From NCBI GenBank assembly GCA_033439765.1, contig JAULSN010000003.1:4898001-4962000 (forward strand): a stretch of DNA of 64,000 nucleotides. The letters are read 5' to 3'. Both the position numbers and the translations under genes were made by a program. This DNA comes from Lasiosphaeria ovina. Its lineage: Eukaryota; Ascomycota; Sordariomycetes; Sordariales; Lasiosphaeriaceae. The notes under the pieces are model-generated. The model saw nothing but the letters and a program-made list of their open reading frames with translations. It had not been told where the DNA came from and made no database searches. Of this stretch, positions 31,348 through 42,792 are shown piece after piece. Each line of letters opens with the position of its first letter. Within the stretch, counting starts at the first letter, position 1.

Positions 31348-33170
31348 TTACTCATCATCAGAGTCAGAGTCAAACTCGCCATCCTCAAACTTCTGAATGG
31401 GGTTTCGGTCCTCCTCCCCCGATGACAGTATAAACCTGTCAGCCTCACTTGTGATCCCGACACTTCTCTCGAAGATACGGTTGTACTCTTTCCGCGTCAT
31501 CCCTTCACACTCAGCGCCCTGCACGCCCATGGGGCTTGCGTTGCGAGGTTGCTTGGCCCTGAACGCATCCAGCGATGCCTTCCACGAGCCAGCGAGTAAG
31601 CGAATGTGGCACAGGAAAATAAGGGACATTGCCTTCGGTAGGCGTCCCACGAATGCGGCCAGATCAGCGCCGTCCAGAGCGCACTCGGCGAGATAGACGG
31701 CATCCATCTTCTTTTGATTCTGGCTGAAGATCTGGCCGAGACGCAGGGGAGAGTCTTGACCATTGCACATATTTAAGGAAAGCGTTCGCAAGCTGGACGT
31801 GTCCAAACAAGCGGAGAGGAATCCGTGAAGTGTGACACTTTCGTCTTCGCCATTGTCGATGCGGCGAATAGGACGATGCCCAAGTTTCAATGTGAATGCC
31901 CTCAGTTGCTGCATCCCGAACGAGAACACAGGTCGCAATTCCGGACCAGGCACCAGGTCCAAGGGTCGTCCCAAGGAATCCAAAGTGAAGGTGAGACTGA
32001 CCACGAACGCACCTGCTTGCCGGACAAAGTCGATCAGAGGGATGACGCACTGGTAATCGAGTGTGTCGAGTTGGCCATTGATCGCTGCATGGCCATTTAA
32101 AGGCTGGAGCATGCATATAGCAAGCCACTCCCACATATCAACTCCCGGCATCATTAGCTGGGCCTGTAGGTTTGGTCCGCTTCTGCGGAAATAGGAATCG
32201 TCAAATGTCAAGGTCCTGGCGCATGGCATCCTTGCAATTGCAGATCCGACAGCTCGGTAGAAGCTGCCGCTTTGCAGAAGCGAATCTTGTTTTTCGAGGA
32301 GCTCTCGGTGCCGATCGTAGACTTCTTCGACATGCGCCCGGTATTGCTGGTCCTCTTGGGCTTGCTCCTCTTGGACTTGCTCCCCCGACACAAAGCGGCG
32401 CAGCGTTGTCACCAATTCCCCGTCGCGACCGTTTCCAGTTTAGCCTCCCTGCGGTTCTCGTATATATTGGTTTGCCTATCGGCCACTTTGGCATAGTAGT
32501 CGATGAACTTTTCCATGTCGACGAACCAGGAGTTGTGAAAATGAAGGACTTTGACGGCGCGCACCCCCTTCGAAATGGTGGGGTGGCGAGAGATTTCCAC
32601 TAGACGCGTCAGCGATTCCTGGCTAAAGTTTAGATAGACCATGCGAACGAGGAGCTAAGAGCTAATATTGCAAGTTTGTCTGCAAACGAGGCGGAGGGCC
32701 TTGATACCCTGTGAAGGGGTCCAGATGGCGTGGGAGCGGCGAAAGTCTGAAGCGAGCTCGGAACAAAATCCGTCGTTTCGCTCAACGCGCTGGAATATGT
32801 CGAGGAGGATCTCGTCTGGAAGGTCGAGAAGGGCCAGGTTCCGCAGGTGCGGGCGCGACACCTCATCGACGCGGCGCCAGTGAAGGCTCTGAATACTCTC
32901 GAGCTTGGCCTTGGAGGATTTGGCTCTGACCAATGCCTGATTGAGAGATTCGGGCGAGTCGACGACATTGCTGTTGAGTTCCATTCGCTGGTCCCAGTCC
33001 GGCCGTTCCTGGTCGAGCGCGGTAGGTGTGTTCTGGTCGTAATGGAGGTTGTGACGAGAACCGTGTCCATCAGAGCTCATGTGTAGTGGTTTCATTCTCA
33101 GCAAGCGGCCAATCTCGAGGTTCGCGGCTCGCAGCTGCTCGTTTGCAGCCTGTAGACCATGGTGGGCCAT
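31348..33170 (-). pseudogene. F-box protein gene with a premature stop and a frameshift
   Basis: ATG at 33170 (MAHHGLQAANEQLRAANLEI, helical). The F-box is LLDLPDEILLDIFQRVER, followed by ALRLVCRQTCNISS. There an in-frame TAG (plus coordinates 32655-32657) interrupts a frame that resumes with LLVRMVYLNFSQESLTRL and ISRHPTISKGVRAVKVLHF, a segment typical of a large family of filamentous-fungal F-box proteins. Near 32418-32422 the frame changes within ACGGGG (ETVATG to ELVTTLRRFVSGEQ). The rest is open to TAA at 31348 (RHRELLEKQDSLLQSGSF, FDSDSDDE end). Both lesions fall in conserved sequence, so introns do not explain them. SCF-type substrate receptor by family, non-functional here unless the assembly is wrong. 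Confidence 0.85.
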
Positions 33171-33783
33171 CTTGAGACCTTCCAAGTCCTAGTACGTTGG
33201 TATCTTTCTGGGTAGTGCCATCGTGATAGTGCATCAGAGACTGACTGCGATGGCGGAAGGGTGCTGACTGCCACTGCGGTGTGGTTGAGTGCAAAGTGAA
33301 GGCGAAGCTGAAAACAATTGAGGAATTATCGCGAGTTGTCTTTTACAAGTTGCAGGCCCAAGTCCCTGAATAACACTGGGAATGGATGGACTTTCCTGGT
33401 GCGGGGTTGTCAAAGCCCGAAATCAAAACCTAAGCCCCGCAGTGGCAACATGGATCTCTCTTTTGCTCCTGGTGAGTGCACAGGCCAGAGGCAGCAACGC
33501 GCGGGCTCTGCTAGGAGACCGGACTTTTAAGTAGATAGGTCTAGTGCCCGAGGCTGCAACTGGCTATAATCATCATACAGCACCAGCGTCGACGCAGCTG
33601 GTAACCCAAATTTCCTTTTCCATACATGTTGCAAGACTCCATCTTCACATATACGTCATGGCAGGAGCCGCTGGAGGTCTGGCTATCGTTGAGTCAGCAA
33701 CTACACTTCTCCGACTATGCCCAGGTCAGCATCACCCAGTCAACACTTCTCCCAATCAAATTTCAAATGTCAAAGGCTGCTTA
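33171..33783. other. Intergenic region, no gene seen
   Basis: Between the start of the F-box pseudogene and the 3' end of the second CFEM-type gene. Short frames only. Confidence 0.4.
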
Positions 33784-34998
33784 TTAAATCCTCCGCTTCA
33801 TCTGAGGCTGAACCACTCGTCGCTTTCCAAGGTCCATGCCCTCCCCTATCATAAAACCGTGAGCATACCATTGTCCCTCGTAATAAGGGTATCCACCCTC
33901 TGTCGGTGGAGCCGGACTAGGGGTATATAGGGACGAGTCCCCCTGCATATCCCTCCGCACGGGAGTACCAGCCTCGTCGCGCTTCTGGGCGGCCTCGGTG
34001 CCGTCCAACTCGAACCGCTGCGGCCCGTCGCCTGGGAGCTCCGCCCGGTCATTGTCTGCAAGCTCTGCCCTCCCACCCTCTGCCGCTGCAGCAGCCCGCT
34101 TCCTCCTCCTCTGCATGACCACGAGTGCTGCCGCAGCCGCGGCGAGCACCGCCAGCCCGCCCACTGCGGCGCCCGCGCCGATGCTCGCCTTTGCGCTCGT
34201 GCTGAGCCCGCCGCTGCCATTGCTTCTGTTGCTGGCCTGTTCCACTGGCAGGGTCGGTGTCGGCGGGATGGTCTGGAATATCGTTTTTGTCGTGGCCGGC
34301 GTTGTTTCAGAGGTGGGGGGGCCGGTTGTGGTCGTGCTTGTCGAGGAACAGGGGGGAAGGGGGAGGACAGTGAGAATAGTATTAGGAACGGAAGGTAAGC
34401 GCGAGCCCTGCGGCATATGTGGGTGCCGGGAAATGACGGCAGCGGTGGTAGACGGCGTGCCCTGCTGTTTTCGCAGCGAGGTAGTTTGTGGGGGGTCGAC
34501 AAAGTTACCCAGAGCTGAATTAACGTCTTCAAAGATGTTGCGGCGGCGGACACCCCGTCTGGTCAACGTCGGGACGGGGTGGAAGATTGTGACGCCGTCG
34601 CAGACGACGGTGTCGGGAAGGGCCACGCCCACGGCGTAGCAAATTTCGTCGAGGTAGTTAAGGATCGCGGCAAGGTCGGAACCCAAGCAGGCGCCATTGG
34701 CACAGCAAATGACGGCTACCAAAGAGTCGTTGTTCGTACTCTGGCAGCTATCACCCTGGACGAGTGACTTGTTTTGGCAGACCGCCGGGTTGGGCGGGGT
34801 CTTCAAGCAGGAGACCTGTGTTAGTTGGTTGGGTTCGTGTCAGTAAACGCAAGTACAAACGAACTGCGAGGGGCGCAGGATTCATTGGGGCTTCTTCAGG
34901 CAGAAACATACTGCGCAGGTTGATATCCACTCTGACGACGCGAGACGATAAGGTGACAATACGAGCGCCATAAAGGCGGCATTTCTTTTCGGTTTCAT
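33784..34998 (-). CDS. Second CFEM-like membrane protein (paralog of the gene at 21.8 kb)
   Basis: Two exons on the minus strand: 34998..34912 and 34815..33784 (96-bp intron with GTATGT donor, phase 0 as in the paralog), 372 aa. Signal-like N-terminus (MKPKRNAAFMALVLSPYRLA), then a Cys module: STCAVSC, AVCQNK, VQGDSCQS, VICCANGACLG, LDEICYAVGVALP. Compared with the paralog, the second Cys of DACLC is missing (DSCQS). A Thr/Pro-rich stalk with TTPATTKTIFQTI leads into GLSTSAKASIGAGAAVGGL, a membrane segment, RRRKR and a cytosolic tail ending QPQMKRRI. The TTPATTKTxFQTI motif and membrane region match the first copy closely, while stalk and tail have diverged. Surface protein. Haem or adhesion role only by family. 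Confidence 0.8.
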
Positions 34999-35742
34999 GG
35001 CGATGGGGACCAAGCAACCGCTCGACATTTGGGATGGCGATGGATTGATGGATGTTGAGCAGACTTGGGCAAAAGATATAGGGGGCGCCGTTCGCTACCC
35101 TTAGAGTAAATTGGTCGTTGCCTATTCGCACATACGCGTTAGCAAAGGGGGACGGGGGCCATAATAGTCCAGCCCCGTCCTGCTGTGTACCTGCTTCCAA
35201 TGTAACATTTGCAGTGCCGCACAGGCTGTTGTTTATTTAATTGCTGCAGGGGGCCGCATTCGAGGCCGTCGGGGGCCGAAAGTGAAACCGAGAGGGTTGG
35301 AGATGAATTAATTGCTTGCGGCGCAGCCGAATACGGCTGCGAAGTATATACAACCTGCTAAGAACTTCATCTCATCACGAAGGTAACAACTGCTGACTAA
35401 TGCTGTAGTCCAGAGCTTGATCTGTTAAGGTCAGTCTCTGTAGTTTTTACAAGCAGAGTGATTTAATGTTCGGAGAATCTGGGCGTTGTTACGAGCAAGG
35501 AGGTGGCATGTTATCTCAATAGTATTTATATGAGTATTCTAGGAGAACAAGGCCAATGTCTAACTCAATAATGTCCAAGCAGTTATCCAAAGTGTTTGCC
35601 TCCTTACCAAACAAGCTGCCTTGTTATCATGTCAACTCACTTCCACAGTCAGAGGTACCACCCACCCACCCACCACTGCCCCTCTCATTCTTCCCGCCAC
35701 ACCAAGCAACAGGGCTCATGTGAACTGAACAATCCGGCACAC
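34999..35742. other. Intergenic region, no gene seen
   Basis: Upstream region of the second CFEM-like gene and downstream of the next pseudogene. AT-rich around 35340-35560. Nothing recognised. Confidence 0.4.
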
Positions 35743-36672
35743 TCACAGCAAAGCCGACTCTACCCTCAACAAGGTAGTAACCTGAGCACAGTCAACGTCC
35801 TGGTCCAGGCACGCGACGACATCGCTCGGATCGAACAGCCACCCGTTCCTGTACGCCCGGTTGATCTCGTCACACAGCCGGGTAGACGAGTTGGCGTAAG
35901 CCTCGATCCTTTTGAGCATCTTGCGTGCGGGCACGTTGCGGATGTGCATGTATGTTGCCTGTTGGAGGCTTCCGGCGTTGTTGTCCGTCTGCATATCGTG
36001 GTTGAGCAGCCACTGCGAAGCCATCTTGTTGACGCTGTCTTGGCATCGGCAACCCAGGCAAGCGCTGAGGCCGATGCGAGTGTGTAGTTTGATGCCAGAG
36101 TAGGCATGTTGTCTTTCACGCTGACTCGCGGTGGTTGGGTCCGTGATAAATGACGTCTGGCGACCTCTCTAGTGCGCCGGGTTGATAATGTATCCAAGGC
36201 CTCCATCGTAGGCCGAGAAGGCAGGATCAACCTCCCTGACCTCGACTTCCATGTCAAGGACGCCCGCCTTGCGAAGGATGAAGCGGCACGCGAGTGCCGC
36301 ATCAAGAGCGTGCTCCCAGCAAATGCCGCTTACCGGAGGAATGTCGACCATGAACACTAGCTCTCACAGCGGGAGAGTGGGAGTTGGGCCGCCCCGAGGG
36401 ATGCCAATCTGGACAGGGTACATGTATTGCCATTCCAGACTCTCTAACGCGTGCTTCAGATAATTAATGAGTTTGATAGACCACGCCGACAGAATCTTGC
36501 CGCCTTTGTCAATCGTAGCAAAGGCTTTGTAGTCGATTCCATCCTGAACGCAGGATTGGAGATAGGCGTAGGTGCTAGTACGCGCAAGCAACCTCCCCTC
36601 AACGCCGCTGTAGAATGTTTTGCTCTCGTATGGGCTCGGGGGCGCCAAGGGGGACGGATGAGTGTTTAACAC
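35743..36672 (-). pseudogene. Decayed fungal hypothetical-protein family member (two in-frame stops)
   Basis: One minus-strand frame reads through the whole interval, broken only by TGA (plus 36364-36366) and TAG (plus 36169-36171). Segments: SPYESKTFYSGVEGRLLART, YKAFATIDKGGKILSAWSIK, LNYLKHALESLEWQYMYPVQ-like, PTLPL-stop-ELVFMVDIPPVSG, WEHALDAALACRFILRKAG and VLDMEVEVREVDPAFSA, then a less conserved part down to RVESALL. The layout (short-Arg opening, LEALDW-like helix, strand of hydrophobics, W-x2-ALDxAL-x-CR-x-IL and an EVEVRE strand) resembles a fungal protein family I know only as uncharacterised, often near repeats. TGA for Arg (CGA) and TAG for Gln (CAG) would both arise by C-to-T change. 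The 5' end is uncertain; the frame is open upstream. Confidence 0.55.
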
Positions 36673-37042
36673 TGTCCCGGCGTCGATCGAGCTGGCCCCT
36701 GAGCGGTCTTCTTACGGCTTCACAGCCATCGGACACCTAAAAGAGCCGACTCAATCGTGTCAACGAGAAAAACTTAAGACAGAACGGCACCTAATCGTTG
36801 GGGATAGTGTAGATCTAATTGATAGTGGGGGCGAAGAGGAACGTAAGAGAACTATGGGGGCCTGTGACTTGCTCGATGCTGATTTAGTTAAAGAATCCAA
36901 TCAGAGAAATGATAGGGGAAAGGGTTGGATACCTAGGTATAGATATAACGTTAAGTTCCGGGGTAACTACCCAGAGACTGGGAAAGAGAGTCAATAGCGT
37001 TTGGATGCAAAAGAGAGATACTTCGAGATGCAGACCGGCGAA

Positions 37043-37277
37043 CATGAAACACGTGGCAAAACATGGAAGTCACCACATGATTTACCTCAGCTCCTTTGTC
37101 TTCTGCTTCTACTTCGGACTCAAGTTTCGCGTCTGAGCCAGAGTCCCAAAGGTAGGCTGGATGGAACAAGCGGGCTGTTTCGAACGTTAAACACCAGTAT
37201 CTCGTAACCAAGAGGAACTTCCAGGGTTGTGAATTAACTGCAACAGAATTAAGATAAAACTTTGATCTTGTATGGCG
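37043..37277. repeat. Copy 1 of a diverged direct duplication
   Basis: Aligns by eye with 37420-37636. Shared words in the same order: CTCAGCTCCTTT, GCTGTTTCGAACGTTAAACAC, GGAACTTC, GCAACA, TGTATGGC. Many differences are transitions. Confidence 0.75.
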
Positions 37278-37419
37278 GGTGGTAAAGTTCGTAAATCGGC
37301 CGGTCTGGCCCTGCGGGTGCCGTTCAATATTTGACTTTGTACTTTACCGCGGCGAATTCAAGCGTGCGCGTGGTAATAGTTATAAGATCTAACTGTAGAG
37401 CTGAGTAAACGAAGTATAC

Positions 37420-37636
37420 CATAAAACACTCGCCGAAACATTGAAGTGGCCACATAATTAGCCTCAGCTCCTTTATACTCCGGACTCAGGTTTCGCGGAT
37501 AAGCCATTGGACTACCACATTTAGGCAGGATGGAATAGCCGAGCTGTTTCGAACGTTAAACACTACTATTTCGTGAACAACGGGAACTTCTAACCTTCTG
37601 CATTAAGTGCAACAAGAACTGTTTTGGCTGTATGGC
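37420..37636. repeat. Copy 2 of a diverged direct duplication
   Basis: Second copy, about 375 bases downstream of the first. It is more AT-rich: CATGATTTACCTC in copy 1 corresponds to CATAATTAGCCTC here. Confidence 0.75.
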
Positions 37637-39016
37637 TGTTTCAATACCCATTAGACACCGTACCTCCTGAATGCTCCTACTCCATCATCTGAACTCAATT
37701 GGCAGGAAGGAGGTCCGACGAGAGCACATGCCCTTCCCGAACAGCAGCACAAACAACAACGTAGGCCTCGCTCGCACCGGCCGCCCGGGCTTTCACGAAG
37801 ATTCTGTGATCACACGATGGTCGTCTGGAAGAGGCCGTCGAACCTACTTTCGAGAACACCGGTTCTTCACAGAGTTAGGCGTTAGAGAATAAGCCATTAT
37901 TTATGCTTCACGCAGGAGCTCATCATAACTCTGCACTGCACATAAAACCATCACATTCCGGGGACAACATGGCCGCCATCCCGGGGCGGCAACCCTTGCT
38001 TTAGCGCATTAGTCAACGGATACGCACCATGCAGCTGCACAAGCAGAAGGAGTGCGGCAAGGTACAGGGCGCATCTTTCTTGTTGGCGAATAGAACGGAC
38101 GCATGTGGGGGGATAGATGGATGGATGCTGGCCATTGCAATGTCGTGCATGTCCATGGCACAGACAATGAGGGGAAGGTGTCCAGAGGGGTTGTCCGATG
38201 GGCGTCGTTTTGTGGTTGCTGGATTGACGGAGTAGGCATGAAATGGTGGAATTGCGTGACGCGGAGAGGCACGAGCAAAAGTACCGAGGATCAGCAGTGC
38301 CTCTTTCAAGGATTAGTCGAGGATGACTGGCAGACTATTTTGTCTTGTTTATGGTTTTCCTCACGTGGGAACGAGTTTAGAGAGCAACAATTAACCAGGA
38401 TACTGTTCACAGCTACAACAAGAGTGCGTGTCACAGTGCTCTGAACAACAAACGGTCAGCCACTGCTATACCATTGAACAGTCCTGCGCACAGGCGGTTG
38501 GAATAAAGACAGCCGCGTTATGGTGCCAACAAGCGCCTGGGCGTGCTTATCTAGATGCGGGGGTTGCATCATCACGCTGTGGATGTGGAGCCCTTGGCGT
38601 GATAAGCTTGTGTAGCATCCGCCCGTCCCCATCCGGACTCGTACATGATGATAATCGTGCCGGGTTGCGACATGGCCCTCTCCCGGGACCTTGTGTAATG
38701 GCTGACCTGGGGCTATAATCGGCTCATGCTATATCTTTGTCTCTGCAAGCTAGCTTCTCCGTCACAAGCCGAGTAAATATTGCCTCGCTGGTCTGACTCC
38801 GCTGTTGCGCCATCGAGCAAACTCCGCGGCGTCGTGCGGGCCGGAGTTGCCAGTTGATTATTATACCACGTCCCGCCTCATCCGCGCCATTTTCCGTTTC
38901 ACGGAACCAATGGGTGAAGGATTGTCCCCCATCCTGTAGGACCTTGTACTCTCTGTAGAGATCATGTGCCAGGATTCGGGTTGAGGGGAAGGGGAGTGGG
39001 GGATAAATATTGACTT

Positions 39017-39022
39017 TATAAA
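39017..39022 (+). promoter_or_regulatory. TATA box candidate of the tandem PLP-protein gene
   Basis: TATAAA in GACTTTATAAAGCC, 132 bases before the ATG at 39149. Confidence 0.4.
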
Positions 39023-39148
39023 GCCTGCCGCGGTGAGCCAGCCTGGCGATTTGTTCAAGTTCCCCTCTCTTTGCAATTGTGTGGTGTCCTCGTATACCCA
39101 GAACAAAATCTAAGCTCCTAATTAGAGCAATAGCAGAACTGATCTATC

Positions 39149-42100
39149 ATGGCCAGCACCGCACCCAGCCAACTCCCGCGCAACGGCATTGGCGCTAATG
39201 CAGGGGAGAGTGCACCACCCCAGGCCCAGGGGCTCGAGAAGGCGACGGTCAACGGGATCCACAAAAATGGCATCACCGCAGATGTGGGATTGGGATCCAA
39301 GACAAGGTATGAGCCGAAGAGGAGAGAGTTGGTTTGTTGTGTTGACAGAAGCATGCTAATCGTGGTGAATTAGGTTTGTGACGGTCATCTCCTGAATTAG
39401 GATTTCTTCCTAGACAATAATCACTGGAGACTTTGAACCCAGGTTACTCACGATGCCGTTTTGCAGCAATGCCGAGCAACGACCAGGCCGCGTGGAGCAA
39501 GCCTTCCAGGATGCACGTCATCTGTGGCTGGACGAGCCCATCATCAACAAGTGGAAGCGCGACCTAGACAGCATCCGCGCCGCCTTCGAGCAGGTCGACC
39601 CGCTATACGAGCACTGCGCGGGGCGGCCGCCGGGGGCGTTCTCGCCGGGTTCTGACGCGCTGTGGCGGGCGACGGCGACGGTGGTGCGCGACGCGGGGCT
39701 GGCGTGGGTGAGCAACAACCTCAACCTGCCGGCTGACATCGACCGCAGCTGGCCGTTCCACTTCAAGGAGTACGAGCGGCAGGCGATCCAGGCCAAGGGC
39801 GAACGCGCATCCCACGACACCGCCGCGGGCTACATCTGTCATTGGGTCGAGGCCAACCAGTACGGCATCCGCGCCATCCAGCAGGAGCTGCGCCACCACG
39901 AGCCCGCGAGCCAGCCGCTGCTCGCCGCGGGCTTCCTCGAGCACGACGTCGTAGAGACGGCCGCCATCATGTTTGGCGGGCTCGAAGCGGTGCGTTTTGC
40001 CGGGGGCTTCGCCGACCCTGCCGCACTCGACACGCTGCTCCAGAGGTCGGGCGGCGGCCGCCAGCCTGTCATCCTGTGCGTCACGCTGGGCAACTCGCGC
40101 GGTCAGTACGACGACCTTGCGGCCGTACGCCGGCTGGTGCATGCCCCAGGGCTGAGGGTGTTCCTGCACGTCGACGCCTCGCGCACGTTCGACTACGTGA
40201 CCACGCTGCTACCCGCAACGCGCAAGCAGCTCGGTATCCCTCGGCTGGTGCTGCGTGACCCTTTCCAGTCTGATGTTGTTACCCAAGACGGTGAGGAGGA
40301 GGACAACGATGTCATTGCCGCGGCGACGATCGTGGCCGGCGGGACTAACTCGGACTCGCCGCACCTGGCCGCCGTTCTCAAGCCGGGCAGCTTTGGCGGG
40401 ACACCTTCGGCCGAGGTCCAGGTCGAGTACATCCGCAGCACCGACAAGACGCTGTCGGGGTCGCGCGACGGCGTCGGCCCGCTGCTGGTCAGCCTGCAGG
40501 AGCTGAGGTTTGGTGCACCGGCCCTGCGTGCGATATTTGAGTCCTGCGCCCGTAACCGGCGACTGCTGTGCGACGCGTTGGCCGCGCGAGGCGTGCAGGC
40601 CGAGGCGCCGCCGTACTCGTTGGACCTCATCGTCTGCTATGCGGCCTCGCCCTCACCTGTGAAAAAGCCTGGGTCGTACTGGGAGACGATGTGGGGCCTG
40701 CAGAGCATCCCCGAGCGAGATGGGTTTGCGCTCTTCAGTGTGCAGCCCAGCGCCACGGCCACCGACGCCGAGAGACTCGTGGCTGCGCTGGCGGGGCCCG
40801 CTGCCTGGGACTTCAGCGGCTGGGAAGCGTTGGCGGTCCCGGCAAGTGATGCCGGGAGGCTTGCAGAGCTGACGCGGGCGCTCGTGGCCAAGAGCGAGCG
40901 AGGGATCCGCGACCGGGCGCAGTCGGCGGGCTACCCGGTCAACCAGGCGCCGTACTCGGCGCTGGGGGCAATGATTGCCGAGTTCCTGCCCGTGGCTCTG
41001 GACGGCGCGTGGGCAGCCATACAGGCGGCCGAGATCCTGGCGGAGCGCAAGGCCAGTTTCGGCATGCCGGCAGACGCGCCCGACAGCGCGCTGTTCCCGG
41101 CCTACTTCACGTCGGGCGGCACCATGGGCAACCGCGTGGGCATTCACACGGCACTGGCGCAGTTCCCGACGGCGTTCGTGTACTACTCGTCGGCGACGCA
41201 CCATAGCGTCAAGACGGCATGCCGCGACATGGCGGCGCGCTTCCGCGAGATCCCCGCCGACGACGTCGGGCAGATGGTCGCCAACGAGCTCGTGGCCCAG
41301 GCGCTGAAGGACCAGGCCGCGGATAAGGAGGCACCCGTGGTTTTGTTTCTCAACCTCGGCACCACGTTCGCTGGCGGCTGCGACGACGTTGCCGGGCTGC
41401 GGCAGGCGCTGTTTGACCGCGGTATCCGCGTGTCGTACACCCACGTCGACGGCGCGCTCGACCTCGGCTTCAAGCCCGACCCCGTCGCCCTGGGCGTTGC
41501 CTCCAAGCTAGTGCATGACGTCGACGGCCGGCCCGTCGTCCAGGGCATCACTCTGAGCCACTTTGTGCACGGCGTCATGCAGTCGGGCGAGGTAATTGTG
41601 CACACGGTGCCCTTCCTCGACCACGACCCCCAAGCCGCCGTCGCCGCCGCCAGGGTGTCAGCGGTGCGGCCGCCAACCGTTGGTCCGCGCATTGTGCTTG
41701 AGACGTGGCTGTTCCAGCAGCTGTACAGTGAAGCCGACCTGCGCGAGCTGCACGCGTACTGCGTCGGCAACTCGGAGCGGCTGCGGGCCGGTCTCGCGGC
41801 TGCGGGCATTCACGCACGCCACTACCACGGCGGCGACAGTCTCATTACCATGATCGAAAGGGCGGGCGTGCCACCCTGGGTGGCCGCACGCGCGCACCTG
41901 GCTCCTGAGCGAGATATGGTGCACTACATCACCATGCCACACATCACTGCGGGCGCCGTCGACGCTTTTGTGGACGAACTGGAACGCGTCGATGCCCTTT
42001 TTACCCGTAAGGGTGGACTGGAGGATTTCTTGCTCGGGGACCGGCTCTGGGACAGCTTCAACGGCGGTGTCAAGGAGTTGCGTCTGCGTCGACTAAGGCC

Positions 42101-42440
42101 GCATCACAAGCCCCTTTTCGACGCTGTCGTTGCGCTCCACGAGGTAGCCGAGCCAGGACTGGGTCTGCCCGAGTTCAAGCGCCGGTACGTGTTCAGCGCC
42201 ATGTCCTTTGTCGTCGTGCAGGCCAACGAGCCAGACGTGCTACTGGCCGTGTTTCTGGTGCGAGCCTCAGCCGAGGAGGCTCTGAGTGCTGGGCCAGTGT
42301 TGGTAAGGCGTGGCGGCGGCAAGGTGGGTGCTGAGCTGGCCGAGATGCAGCAGCGTGCCTTGGTGTTTTTGCGAGACCGGCTGGGGTTAATGGGGCGGAA
42401 TGGCAGTAATGGCTCAGGTACCAACGGGATCGTGGACTAG
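39149..42440 (+). CDS. Tandem PLP-decarboxylase-like protein
   Basis: Two exons: 39149..39306 and 39443..42440 (136-bp intron, GTATGA donor, phases agree), 1051 aa. Exon 1 gives a hydrophilic leader (MASTAPSQLPRNGIGANAGE); exon 2 alone could start at 39453. The protein holds two halves resembling group II PLP decarboxylases (histidine-decarboxylase type). First half: VSNNLNLP, DTAAGYICHWVEANQYGI, HVDASRTFDY, EYIRSTDKTLSGSRDGVGPL. Second half: AYFTSGGTMGNRVGIHTAL, YYSSATHHSVKTACRDM, LNLGTTFAGGCDDVAGL, HVDGALDLGF, TLSHFVHGVMQSGEV. The usual SxHK motif, whose Lys binds PLP, is not seen in either half: the second half reads LSHFVHG where S-G-H-K is expected. It may be a pseudoenzyme, use another Lys, or need both halves together. 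Substrate unknown. The gene stands alone, with no biosynthetic neighbours. Confidence 0.8.
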
Positions 42441-42792
42441 ATAGGTCTCTGGAAGGAGGCGGATGTGGTACGCAATGCGGTGATTGTAGGTTGCAATGAA
42501 GTCAAAGATTCAGACCTAGAGCTCGTAATTCAAGAAAAAAGGAAACCCAACCCCCTGCCAAAGCGCTAACCCAACCTGCTCGATCATCGGTAAAATACTA
42601 TACAAGTAAACCAAGAGAGAGTACCCGCCGCGAAAACAAAGGAAAAAAGAAAACCGGAAAAAAGGAAGCAGCAAGCCCACCCTCGACGCCAAGTCAACCA
42701 GGACCCAAACATGGAAATAACTACTCTGCCAATCAATTCACTTGCTTCAGAAACCCCCATCTCCGATCCTTGCAAGATTCACTCCTTGCAGG

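Larger units (their letters stand above)
36673..39016. other. 2.3-kb gene-free stretch with a degenerate duplication
   Basis: No supported gene on either strand. It contains a diverged direct duplication (37043-37277 and 37420-37636, annotated separately). 37900-38720 holds only short overlapping frames. Confidence 0.4.
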
